Source of the DNA: an uncultured delta proteobacterium
GTDB lineage: Bacteria > Desulfobacterota > Desulfovibrionia > Desulfovibrionales > Desulfovibrionaceae
DNA length: 64,000 nt
Assembly: GCA_900079685.1 (NCBI GenBank)
Contig: LT599018.1
Location: forward strand, 1,893,528 to 1,957,527
Reading direction: 5' to 3'
Shown here: one piece after another, positions 33,186-43,629 of the stretch
Numbering within the stretch: the stretch's first letter is position 1
Layout: the number at the start of each line of letters is the position of its first letter
Notes under the pieces: model-generated
What the model was told of the DNA's origin: nothing
Databases searched by the model: none
What the model saw: only the letters and a program-made list of their open reading frames with translations
Program-made: the position numbers and the translations under genes

Positions 33186-33878
33186 CTAAAGCGTTTCGAG
33201 CAGTTCGGCGGCCGGGTCCGCAACGTCGGCAAGCTCTATCCCGGCAACAAGGTTCGCGTCTTCAGCGGTTTCATCGGTCCCGTCGGAAACGGCAAGCCCG
33301 CCCTTTTCACTGTCATCGCCATCAACGATACCCGCGAGCTCGTCGCCGGAATCCCCGGCATCGCCCGTCATATCGCCGGGGGACGGGTCCTCGCCTTCCG
33401 TGGGATCTGGCACCGGGATGACCGGATCGACCGGGATTACGGAGTCAGCGGGAACGGCGGGATCTTCCGCGACGGGCGCGGGCCGGATTCCGTATTTCGC
33501 GTTAAAGATCTCGCGCACGGCGGTAAGATCGCCGCCCTCGCTTTCCCTGAACGCCTTGCGGTAGTGGCCCAGCCCCCAGCCGCCCAACGGGGTGCCGCTT
33601 TCATCGGAAAGCTGCCGCAGGGCCGCTTTCAGGGCGTGTGTTTCATTTTTATACACCGTGCCGGTCGTGGCCGTGGCAGCAGCTTCGCCGTCTTCCCCTG
33701 TAACGGCAGCCGCATGCTTGCTCCTGGCGGATGCGGAAATGGAAACACTGTCCCGCGTGTCCGCAAAACCATTTTTCTGATGCCCGACAGCCTTGCCTTT
33801 TGCCGTGGATGCACCCCTTACGTTCTGCAACGCTGCATCCGTTTCCGTGACATACGACGTATCTTCTATCACGCTCAT
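33186..33878 (-). CDS. Acidic low-complexity protein of unknown function
   Basis: About 230 residues without signal peptide or membrane helix. The middle (residues ~75-130; HALKAALRQLSDESGTPLGG, REIFNAKYGIRPAPV) looks folded. The C-terminal half is Asp/Glu/Pro/Val-rich with repeated (D/V)P-V-I-P-type units and is probably disordered. AAAGGAGG stands 8 nt ahead of ATG 33878; a GTG directly before it would be too close to be preferred. I do not recognise the family. It is convergent with the small coiled-coil gene. Confidence 0.55.
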   Translation of the reverse strand: MSVIEDTSYVTETDAALQNVRGASTAKGKAVGHQKNGFADTRDSVSISASARSKHAAAVTGEDGEAAATATTGTVYKNETHALKAALRQLSDESGTPLGGWGLGHYRKAFRESEGGDLTAVREIFNAKYGIRPAPVAEDPAVPADSVIPVDPVIPVPDPTEGEDPSPGDMTGDAGDSGDELAGIVDGDDSEKGGLAVSDGTDETAEDANLVAGIELADVADPAAELLETL

Positions 33879-34148
33879 CACAAAAACCTCCTTTCATATT
33901 TCCGGCACAGGGAGAACGCTGCCGGAGAGGAAGAACTTTCCCGCCCAAAGAGGGATATTTCATGATAAGCAAGTTACGCGCCACGTTTAGCCGGTCGTTC
34001 CGCAAAAATCACGGCGGCGCAAGGAGATGTTCCCAACAACTCCGGTTTGTGCTAGAAAATTAGGCACCTACAATTACGATACAACCTGTGCGTTTTCCGA
34101 AGATTCCGTAACAACGGGTCGCGGCGTACAGCCAACGGAGAACCGGCC

Positions 34149-34712
34149 ATGAAAAAACTTCTGCTCCCCCTCATGATCGCGGCACTTCTTTCCGGATGCG
34201 CCTTCAAAAACGAAGTCGCCTCCAACGAACCGCCGACCGGGGAATACGCCTATGTCGTGGGCACGCACCCGGAATTCCGCGACCGGTTTTCCTTCATCCG
34301 CTGCGACTATTTCAACCTGTATTCCATGGCCATACCGGACGACATGGCCTTCGCCGTGATGATGGGGGACGACTACACGGTCTTCAAAGTGCAGCCGGGC
34401 CGGTATTGCATTGAAAAAAGCCCGACCGTCAACGACGAAAAGGTCACGTTCAACAACCCGGCGGGTTTCGTGGTTCTTGAAGCCGGAAAACTGACCTATA
34501 TCGGGGACATCGACATGGACCTCAAGTACCTTTCCTCCCCGTCCGGCGGTTCCCAAGGCTCGTCCCTCCCGCCCCGCACGGCGGCGTACCAGGTTTCTCC
34601 CATCCTGAACGTGAAAAACAGGAGCGAGGCCGCGAAGCAGGCCATCAGGAAAAACTACCCGGCGCTTGCCGGGAAGCTTGACGCCATCTTTGTATACAGA
34701 CCCGTTCAATGA
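34149..34712 (+). CDS. Lipoprotein of unknown function
   Basis: A 187-residue exported protein. MKKLLLPLMIAALLSGC is a signal with lipobox LSGC, so Cys17 would be lipidated. The next residue is Ala, which favours outer-membrane sorting in the usual scheme. The body shows a beta-rich pattern, PGRYCIEKSPTVNDEKVTF and GKLTYIGDIDMDLKYL, like DUF2846-type surface lipoproteins, but I cannot name a family with confidence. It stands alone between short intergenic stretches. Confidence 0.72.
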   Translation: MKKLLLPLMIAALLSGCAFKNEVASNEPPTGEYAYVVGTHPEFRDRFSFIRCDYFNLYSMAIPDDMAFAVMMGDDYTVFKVQPGRYCIEKSPTVNDEKVTFNNPAGFVVLEAGKLTYIGDIDMDLKYLSSPSGGSQGSSLPPRTAAYQVSPILNVKNRSEAAKQAIRKNYPALAGKLDAIFVYRPVQ

Positions 34713-34860
34713 CGGACGTTTCGGCGCGCGCCACGGCTGAAGCCCGCCGGACTCTCTAACTTATTTTCACACTAGTTGCCCTCTCATGCGGAATGGCTTT
34801 CCGTGCTGTTCCGGTTTGCCGTCGCGGCACAGCCGGAATTCTTTTTGAGAGGCAGACACC

Positions 34861-35128
34861 ATGAAAAGACAGTACGCGAGAATCCTGAGCTCGTTCATCA
34901 TCATAAGCGGTTTCGGGTTTTCGGCCCTGGCGGGAACGGCATTTGCCGCGGATGCGCCGGACGGCGGCAGTATCCGGGCCGAAAAGAGCCAGGGGGACCA
35001 GGAGCCTCGATTTCGAGCAGGTTGAGGCCCCCACGCGGGAAAAACACAAGGACTGGGACAAGGAGCTGCGGCGCGCGAAGGAAAAACTTGAAAAGTGGAA
35101 GAAAAAGAACCGTTCCCTGCGGTTCTGA
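34861..35128 (+). pseudogene. Small secreted charged protein, frameshifted
   Basis: ATG 34861 opens a clear signal peptide (SFIIISGFGFSALAGTAFAA) and about 20 mature residues, then runs to a TGA at ~35022. The coding sequence evidently continues in the +1 frame to the TGA at 35126-35128 with SLDFEQVEAPTREKHKDWDK and a lysine-rich helix, KEKLEKWKKKNRSLRF. A one-base change around 34985-35010, where a G5 run occurs, joins the two into a protein of about 88 residues. It may be a true frameshift mutation or a sequence error. A terminator follows at 35153. Confidence 0.6.
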
Positions 35129-35152
35129 GCAGTGTCCCCGAACCATCAAAGT

Positions 35153-35182
35153 AACGCCGGGCAGGAACTCCTGTCCGGCGTT
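35153..35182 (+). terminator. Terminator after the small secreted protein
   Basis: AACGCCGGGCAGGA and TCCTGTCCGGCGTT form a near-perfect hairpin (35153-35182, one wobble) ending in TTT. It may also serve the convergent aldA gene. Confidence 0.7.
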
Positions 35183-35203
35183 TCATGTTGCGGGGCCGCG
35201 TAC

Positions 35204-36637
35204 TCAATACTGCACGTAGGCCACCTGGGTCTGGAGGTATTCCATGAGGCCGTGCTTGCCGTCCGCGCCGCCGATGCCGGATTTGCGCCACCCGGCATGG
35301 AAGCCCTGCATGGCCTCGAAGTTTTCCCGGTTTACGTAAGTCTCGCCGAACTTGAGCTTGCGCATGGCCCACATGGCCGTGCTGAGGTTCGTCGTGTAAA
35401 TGGACGAGGTCAGCCCGTATTCACAATCGTTGGCAAGGGCGATCGCTTCCTCGAAATCGCCGAACGAAAGCACGGGCAGCACCGGGCCGAAGATCTCCTT
35501 GCGCACCACTTCCATTGTCTGGGTGCAATCGCCGAGGACCGTGGGCTCGTAAAAGTAGCCGCTTTTGGTCTTGGGGATGGAGCCGCCGCACAGCACCGTG
35601 GCCCCTTCCTTTTTGGCCCGCTCGACCATGCCCGCAATCTTTTTCTGCTGGGCCCCGTCCACCTGGCAGGCCATGTCCGGGACGTTTTTGGCCATGGGGT
35701 CGCCGTATTTCACGGCCTTCATGGCCTTGACCAGCATGTCGGTGAATTTCTTCTCGATCTTCTTGTCCACGTACACGCGCTCGCAGCAGTTGCAGACCTG
35801 CCCGCTGAAAATGACCCGCGAGGCCACCACGCTTTTGACCGCCAGCTCAAGGTCCGCGTCGGCGCAGACAATGGCCGGGGCCTTGCCGCCGAGCTCGAGC
35901 GAGGTTTTGACGATGTTGGCCGCCGCGCCCGCGATAACCTGCTGCCCGGCCTCCACGCTGCCGGTCAGGCTGACCATGCCGGTAATGTCGCTGCGGACCA
36001 GCGCTTCCCCAAGCGTTGCGCCGGGTCCGGTGATAATGTTGAGCACGCCCTTGGGCAGGCCGGTCTTGGCCGCGATTTCGGCAAAGGCCATGATGGTGGC
36101 CGGGGCGACGGAGCTGGGTTTGATGACCGCCGTGTTGCCCGTGAGGAGCGAAGGGGCCACCTTGCGGGCCATGACGAAGAAGGGGAAATTCCAGGGGCAG
36201 ATGCCCACGATGACGCCGATGGGTTTGCGGAACAGGAAAATGCTCTCGTTGACCCGGTCGCTCTGGATGATCTCGCCTTCGTAGATGCGCGCCCAGCCCG
36301 CGTAGTAGTCGAAATAGTCGGCGGTGAAGTCGATTTCCACCTGCGCGAGCGGGAGGACCTTGGCCTGCTCCTCCACCAGGATTTTCGCCAGCGCGGTCCG
36401 GTTTTTGCGGATGCCCTCGGCCATGAGCTTCAGGTATCCGGCCCGGTCCGCCGCGCTCCTGGCCTCCCAGGCGGGCTGGGCTTCCTTGGCGGCCTCCAGC
36501 GCTGCCCTGGCATCCGCCACACCGCCCTTGGGCACGGTAGCCACGATTTTCTGGGTAAAGGGGTTTTCGACCTCGATGACGTCTTTGGAACGGGAAGCCT
36601 TTAAGGATCCATTGATGAACTGTTTGTACTCACGCAT
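35204..36637 (-). CDS. aldA: Lactaldehyde/glycolaldehyde-type aldehyde dehydrogenase
   Basis: A 477-residue NAD-dependent aldehyde dehydrogenase with the length and sequence pattern of AldA. The catalytic Cys lies in GQVCNCCERVYV near residue 285, and the general-base Glu in SLELGGKAP near 250. The NAD-binding WNFPFF segment lies near 150. It should oxidise lactaldehyde or glycolaldehyde to lactate or glycolate. ATG 36637 follows AAAGGAGG. It is transcribed away from glpFK and may serve glycol or diol metabolism with it. Confidence 0.9.
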   Translation of the reverse strand: MREYKQFINGSLKASRSKDVIEVENPFTQKIVATVPKGGVADARAALEAAKEAQPAWEARSAADRAGYLKLMAEGIRKNRTALAKILVEEQAKVLPLAQVEIDFTADYFDYYAGWARIYEGEIIQSDRVNESIFLFRKPIGVIVGICPWNFPFFVMARKVAPSLLTGNTAVIKPSSVAPATIMAFAEIAAKTGLPKGVLNIITGPGATLGEALVRSDITGMVSLTGSVEAGQQVIAGAAANIVKTSLELGGKAPAIVCADADLELAVKSVVASRVIFSGQVCNCCERVYVDKKIEKKFTDMLVKAMKAVKYGDPMAKNVPDMACQVDGAQQKKIAGMVERAKKEGATVLCGGSIPKTKSGYFYEPTVLGDCTQTMEVVRKEIFGPVLPVLSFGDFEEAIALANDCEYGLTSSIYTTNLSTAMWAMRKLKFGETYVNRENFEAMQGFHAGWRKSGIGGADGKHGLMEYLQTQVAYVQY

Positions 36638-36800
36638 GGAAGCCTCCTTTTGCCAACCTATACCATATTTTTGATAGGAGACAATTAGAGACGGCGGCGG
36701 CCTCATGCGCAGGCATCGTCTGCCCTCTATTATAAAGACGATAAAAAAACGCGGGGCACGCCTTGCTTCAATTCATACTATTCTTATATGTTTTCTTGCC

Positions 36801-36980
36801 ATGAAAAACGAACCTATCACCACACTTGAAGAGCGTATTATGCTGGCGGCCGAACAGTTGCAGCAGGCCAAAACGGATGACGCCATCGCCCGCTGGCTGG
36901 AAAAAGTCTATGAACTGGAATTGGAACTGGACGCGCGGGACGACCGTTGCGGCTGTCAGGCCTGCCCCGGCGATGACTGA
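36801..36980 (+). CDS. Small cysteine-ended protein of unknown function
   Basis: A 59-residue ORF with an amphipathic helical body (EERIMLAAEQLQQAKTDDAI) and a C-terminal CGCQAC motif that could bind a metal. It lacks a clear Shine-Dalgarno sequence, so its status is uncertain. It lies between aldA (divergent) and glpF (same direction, 117 bp away). Confidence 0.4.
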   Translation: MKNEPITTLEERIMLAAEQLQQAKTDDAIARWLEKVYELELELDARDDRCGCQACPGDD

Positions 36981-37097
36981 CCACGCCGCCCGCCCCGCCC
37001 TCCTTTATCAACCGCCGCGTAAATAATGGAACAGGCCCGACAAACTGTATATTCCTCTGAAAGAGTCCACAAATACACCGGCTTTTCAGGAGGGGTT

Positions 37098-39444
<2,347 letters not shown>

Positions 39445-39596
39445 CCCAAACGGCCCAAACGTTGCGCGGGACCGTGGCGAACGCCACGGTCCCGTTCTGT
39501 TTCCGGGGGTTTGAAAAAAAAGGGAAAATAGAAGAGTATGGCGCGGCGACCACCGTGCGCCGCGCGCGCCGATACTGTTTGTCCAAAGGAAAAACC

Positions 39597-40748
39597 ATGG
39601 CGTACCAAAGCTTTCCCTGGCAGCAGGGCGATTCCCGGAGCTTCGAAAAACTCGTCAGGCTGTATTTGCCCGTGCTGCAAGGCAAAACCCTCCTCGACGT
39701 GGGGTGCAACACCGGCTACTTCTGCGGCTGGGCGGCTTTTCAGGGCGCGGCAAGGGTCAGGGGCATCGACGCGAACCCCGCCTTTGTCAGCCAGGCGGCC
39801 GCGCTGTTCCCGGAGTGCTCGTTCGCCTGCATGTCCTGGGATGACCTCGGCCCGGAAACATTCGACGTCATCCTGTGTATTTCCGCCATTCACTACGCCA
39901 AGGATCAGCAGGAACTTATCGGTAAGCTTATGGATCGTCTGAACCCGGACGGCGTGCTCGTTCTGGAGATCGGCGTCGCGCCCGGGGATGCGGATGCGTT
40001 CATTGAGGTCGAACGCTCCATTGATACGCGCTTGTTCCCCACGCGGGCGAAAGTGGCTTCCATGCTGGCGCGCTATGCGTTCAAGGAACTGGGGCAAAGC
40101 GTGCGGCAGGGCGGCGACCCCGTGCCGCGCTATATTTACCATGTGGCCCACGCCCGGCCCTATGCCGTCACCTTCCTCGACGGCCACTACGCGGGCAAAA
40201 CCAGCGCGATAGCCGCGCTCCTCCGCCCGGAGATCCGCCGCATTTCCGGCGACGCGACGTACCGCGACATCGCGCAAGGCAACCTTGCCGTCAGCGCCCC
40301 CTTGCGGGAAACCGTCACCTGCGTACCCGGCACGGACCATATCGACAGCGCCCTCGTGACCGGGAATATCTGCGACAAAGGCCTGCTCCCGGCCCTGATC
40401 GCGGTGTTCCGGCACTTGGCCGGCGGAAAGGACTTCATCCTGGATCATTTCATCCCCCCGCGCCACAGGCCGGGCGTCCATGCCATGCTCCACGCCAACG
40501 GGTACTTTGTGGTGGACGCCGCCCTGTTTGAAGCCGCGTACCCGCCCTGGCCCCGCAAACGCCCGCCGTTCCGGCAGTACGAAGCCTACACCCGCTACCT
40601 GGAAAAGCGCTACGCCATCAACGAGGAAGAGTACCTGGCCGCCAACCCGGACGTGGCAGAAGCCGTGGCCGAGGGCAAACTGCCGAGCGGGCAGTACCAC
40701 TACATGCATTTCGGGAAAAAAGAAAAACGCAAGCTGCGCCCGGAGTAA
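39597..40748 (+). CDS. SAM-dependent methyltransferase with extra C-terminal domains
   Basis: A 383-residue three-part protein. Residues ~1-160 are a class I methyltransferase with motif I LLDVGCNTG (32-40) and a following acidic GIDAN (56-60). Residues ~190-330 contain a P-loop-like DGHYAGKTS (195-203) and no clear family. The C-terminal ~45 residues, with YLAANPDVAEAVAEGKLPSG and HYMHFGKKEKRK, match a short NPDV/HY motif often found at the ends of glycan-related proteins. ATG 39597 follows AAAGGAAAA. Substrate unknown; a surface-glycan role is only a guess. Confidence 0.7.
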   Translation: MAYQSFPWQQGDSRSFEKLVRLYLPVLQGKTLLDVGCNTGYFCGWAAFQGAARVRGIDANPAFVSQAAALFPECSFACMSWDDLGPETFDVILCISAIHYAKDQQELIGKLMDRLNPDGVLVLEIGVAPGDADAFIEVERSIDTRLFPTRAKVASMLARYAFKELGQSVRQGGDPVPRYIYHVAHARPYAVTFLDGHYAGKTSAIAALLRPEIRRISGDATYRDIAQGNLAVSAPLRETVTCVPGTDHIDSALVTGNICDKGLLPALIAVFRHLAGGKDFILDHFIPPRHRPGVHAMLHANGYFVVDAALFEAAYPPWPRKRPPFRQYEAYTRYLEKRYAINEEEYLAANPDVAEAVAEGKLPSGQYHYMHFGKKEKRKLRPE

Positions 40749-40766
40749 CGCGCCGGGAAAACAGCA

Positions 40767-40809
40767 CAACAGCCTGAACGGCAAAGTATCTTTACCGTTC
40801 AGGCTGTTG
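40767..40809. terminator. Bidirectional terminator, methyltransferase/panE
   Basis: CAACAGCCTGAACGG (40767-40781) pairs perfectly with CCGTTCAGGCTGTTG (40795-40809), loop 13 nt. It lies between two convergent genes. Confidence 0.8.
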
Positions 40810-40843
40810 CCGTTCCCGCATATCCCCTGCCGGGACGCGCTTT

Positions 40844-41779
40844 TTACACGGGACGCGCGATTTGGCGCAGCCGCACGAGGGAAGCCAGCGTGGCGTTGAC
40901 CGGCGCGGGTACGCCCAGCGCCTTGCCGCGCCGCTCGATTTCCCCGTTCATGACCTCAATCTCCGTCATGCGGCCCGCGCGCAGATCTTGCAGCATGGAG
41001 GTCTCGTTGGCCGCGACCTTTTCCGCCACAAGGCGCATATGTGCGACAGGGTCGTCCGTTTCCAGCCGGATGCCGGAAGCTTCGGCCACGGCGGCAGCCT
41101 CGCGCACGGCAGCCGCCGCGATGGAGAAGGCCTCCGGGTCCGTGGCGATCCGCCCGTTCCGGAACCCCGTCAGAGCGCTGACCGGGTTAAGCCCCACGTT
41201 GACCATGAGCTTCGTCCAGAGAGCGCCGGATATATTTTCGGAAACACGGGTGGGAAAGCGCGCCTTCATGAGCAGGACGCACAGCTCTTCAAGCCGCGCG
41301 GAAGGCCCGCCCCGCATCTCCCCAAGCACGGTCTGCGCCGTGCCGCCAAGCCGGATATGCCCGGTGCCGAGATTTATGGCGCCGTTCCCCGTGATGCCCG
41401 CCGCCACCTGGGCCGGCGGCAGGTGGTTGCACAGGACTTCCACGTTGCCGAGGCCGTTTTGCAGGGTCACGACCAGGGTATTGGCGGTCAGGTGCGGGGC
41501 CAGGGATTTGGCCGCGATTTCCGTTGCCGAGGCTTTCACCAGCACCAGCACGGCCGACGCGCCGGCGGCGGCGGCGTAGTCCGCTGTGGCCGCAATGCCC
41601 GTCACGGTCCGGGTGTTCCCGTCCGGGCTATCCAGACGGATCCCGTTTTCCCGGATCACGGCGGCGGATTCCTCTGTCCGCACGATCAGGGTCACGTCGC
41701 AGCCGGCTTCAAAAAGGCCCGCGCCGAACAGGCAGCCCATGGCGCCCCCGCCGAGTATCGCGATATGCGGTTTTGCCAT
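40844..41779 (-). CDS. panE: Ketopantoate reductase family protein (PanE/ApbA)
   Basis: A 311-residue oxidoreductase. GGGAMGCLFGAGL (9-21) is the NADP-binding loop. The helical C-terminal domain carries the active-site lysine in LWTKLMVNVGLNP. The family reduces 2-dehydropantoate to pantoate for CoA synthesis, but many members act on other 2-oxo acids. Its place at the end of a glyoxylate-carboligase operon suggests a keto-acid reductase for that pathway. ATG 41779 follows CGGAGGG. Confidence 0.85.
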   Translation of the reverse strand: MAKPHIAILGGGAMGCLFGAGLFEAGCDVTLIVRTEESAAVIRENGIRLDSPDGNTRTVTGIAATADYAAAAGASAVLVLVKASATEIAAKSLAPHLTANTLVVTLQNGLGNVEVLCNHLPPAQVAAGITGNGAINLGTGHIRLGGTAQTVLGEMRGGPSARLEELCVLLMKARFPTRVSENISGALWTKLMVNVGLNPVSALTGFRNGRIATDPEAFSIAAAAVREAAAVAEASGIRLETDDPVAHMRLVAEKVAANETSMLQDLRAGRMTEIEVMNGEIERRGKALGVPAPVNATLASLVRLRQIARPV

Positions 41780-41796
41780 ATTCCCTCCGTAAGCTG

Positions 41797-41824
41797 GAAA
41801 AGGGGAGAATGCTCTCCCCTTTTC
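41797..41824 (-). terminator. Attenuator-like hairpin between DHDPS-like gene and panE
   Basis: GAAAAGGGGAGA (41797-41808) pairs perfectly with TCTCCCCTTTTC (41813-41824), loop ATGC. On the minus strand the A-rich arm ends the stem, so termination would be partial. Confidence 0.6.
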
Positions 41825-41837
41825 GTTGATGAACAAA

Positions 41838-42752
41838 TTACACGTACTTGTAGCCCAGGCTCTTCAATTCCGCCATCACGCCGTCCACCTTGTCCGGCGC
41901 GCAGGGCATCAGCGGCGGACGGGGCATGGCCCATTCCGGGTCGTTCAGTTCGCGGGCGATGACGGCCTTCATGGAGGCGATCATCGGGAGCTTGGCGAAA
42001 GCCTTGCGCGTGGCCGTTATCGCGGCCTGCTTGGCGTCCGCCTCGGGCGTTTTCCAGCTGTTGTACATGTCCATGATGGCCGGCGCGTTGGTGTTGGCCG
42101 TCGCGGTGATGCAGCCGGCCCCGCCCCCGCGCATGTTCTGCAAGAGGAAAACCTCGCTGCCGCAGAACACGTCGAAGCTCTCGGACTGGAAGTTTTTGAG
42201 CAGCATTTCCGTATTACTCCAGTCGCCGGAGCTGTCCTTGATGCCCGCGACGGTGCCGGGGTAGGCCTTCAGGAGCCGCTCGATCAGTTCCGCGCTGATG
42301 GGCACCACGGCAATGGGCGGAATGTGGTAGAGATACAGGCGCAAATTGGCATTGCCCACCCGCTGGATAATCTCGGAATACGACCGGAACAGCCCGTCCA
42401 CCGAGACTTCCTTGTAATAGAACGGCGGCAGCATGAGCACGCCCCCGCAGCCCCTGGCCACGGCGGCTCTTGTCAGGGTGACGGAATCGGTCAGGGCGCA
42501 GCAGCCCGTGCCGGGCATCAACCGTTCCGCCGGGATGCCGCTCGCGAGGAGGTATTCCAGGAGGTCCAGTTTTTCCTGCACGGAAAGGGAGTTGGCCTCC
42601 GAGTTGGTGCCGAAAATCGCCAGCCCCACGCCCGCGTCCACCAGCCTTTTGCAGTGGGCGAGGAACCGCTCGGGAGAAGGATCGAGGTTGGCCTTGAAGG
42701 GGGTCAGAACAGGGGACAACACGCCGCGAAGACGCGGGATGGCTGTGGACAT
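41838..42752 (-). CDS. Dihydrodipicolinate synthase/N-acetylneuraminate lyase family aldolase
   Basis: A 304-residue class I aldolase. The Schiff-base lysine lies in VAGIKDSSGDW and the proton-relay tyrosine in LYLYHIPP. The GTTGE motif of DapA is replaced by GTNSEANSL, so it is not a standard DHDPS. It probably cleaves or condenses a 2-oxo acid with an aldehyde. ATG 42752 follows AGGAGAAA. It sits between iclR and panE in the gcl operon, so an aldol step that yields or uses glyoxylate or pyruvate is likely. Confidence 0.82.
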   Translation of the reverse strand: MSTAIPRLRGVLSPVLTPFKANLDPSPERFLAHCKRLVDAGVGLAIFGTNSEANSLSVQEKLDLLEYLLASGIPAERLMPGTGCCALTDSVTLTRAAVARGCGGVLMLPPFYYKEVSVDGLFRSYSEIIQRVGNANLRLYLYHIPPIAVVPISAELIERLLKAYPGTVAGIKDSSGDWSNTEMLLKNFQSESFDVFCGSEVFLLQNMRGGGAGCITATANTNAPAIMDMYNSWKTPEADAKQAAITATRKAFAKLPMIASMKAVIARELNDPEWAMPRPPLMPCAPDKVDGVMAELKSLGYKYV

Positions 42753-42775
42753 GGTATTTCTCCTCAAGAAAAAGG

Positions 42776-43561
42776 TTAACCCCGGTACCCCATGGCCCGG
42801 GAAATGGCGGCACAGGCAGCGCGCAAAGGCTCTTGCAGCGTATGCAGCCGTTCCAGCCCGCCGCGCACGACCGGCCAGGAAATGCTCACCGCGCCCACGG
42901 GCTTGCCCGAATAGTCAAACACAGCCGCGCCCACGCAGAGGATGCCCATTTCGTTCTCCTCCACGTCCACGGCATACCCTTTGGCGCGGACTTCGGAAAT
43001 CTGGGCCAGGAAAACCTCCCGGCTGGTGATGCTGGCCGGGGTTTTGGGTGTGAAGGTGAACCGCTCCTGCAAATAGGCTTTTTCGTGATCCGGCAGGTTC
43101 GCGAAAACCGCCTTGCCCACGGCCGTGTTCACCCAGTCCGCCCTGCCGCCGATCTTCGAATGCATGCGTAAGGACTTGGTGCCTTCGTATTTGTCGATAT
43201 AGATAAGGTCGCCAATATGGTAGGCGGCCAGGTTGATGACCTCGTTGGTGGCGTCTTCCAATTCTTCCAGGATGGGCCGCGCGGCCGCCCGGATATCCAG
43301 GGACTCGATCAGCCTGGTGCCCAGCTCAATGAGCTTGAAACCCAGGAAATACCGGCGGGTGGCGTCGTCTTTCCGGACAAATCCCTGGGCCGCGAGGGTG
43401 GACAGCATCTTGGACACGCTGGCCGTGTTCACGCCGGAGGCGGCTGCAAGATCCTTGACCCTGGCGCCGTTGCGCTCTTTGCCGACCAACTCCAGGAGCT
43501 GCAAGGCCGAGCGGAGCGATTTGACCGTGCTCCCGGCTCCGGGGGTATTTTCCATATCCAT
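42776..43561 (-). CDS. IclR-family transcriptional regulator
   Basis: A 261-residue regulator. The N-terminal winged helix-turn-helix (~8-70; VKDLAAASGVNTASVSKML) is followed by a GAF-like effector domain (~85-255; WVNTAVGKAVFANLP, YAVDVEENEMGILCVGAAVFD). ATG 43561 follows AAAGGTGG. It lies within the gcl operon, so it probably controls its own operon. The TTTCTTA-N-TAAGAAA repeats over the gcl promoter are its most likely operators. The effector may be glyoxylate or a related acid, as for AllR. Confidence 0.88.
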   Translation of the reverse strand: MDMENTPGAGSTVKSLRSALQLLELVGKERNGARVKDLAAASGVNTASVSKMLSTLAAQGFVRKDDATRRYFLGFKLIELGTRLIESLDIRAAARPILEELEDATNEVINLAAYHIGDLIYIDKYEGTKSLRMHSKIGGRADWVNTAVGKAVFANLPDHEKAYLQERFTFTPKTPASITSREVFLAQISEVRAKGYAVDVEENEMGILCVGAAVFDYSGKPVGAVSISWPVVRGGLERLHTLQEPLRAACAAISRAMGYRG

Positions 43562-43629
43562 GCCGCCACCTTTGAAGTTGAGGATGAACGGGTTCCCGTG
43601 CCATGGCGGAAACCCGCGCGTCTCGCTGT

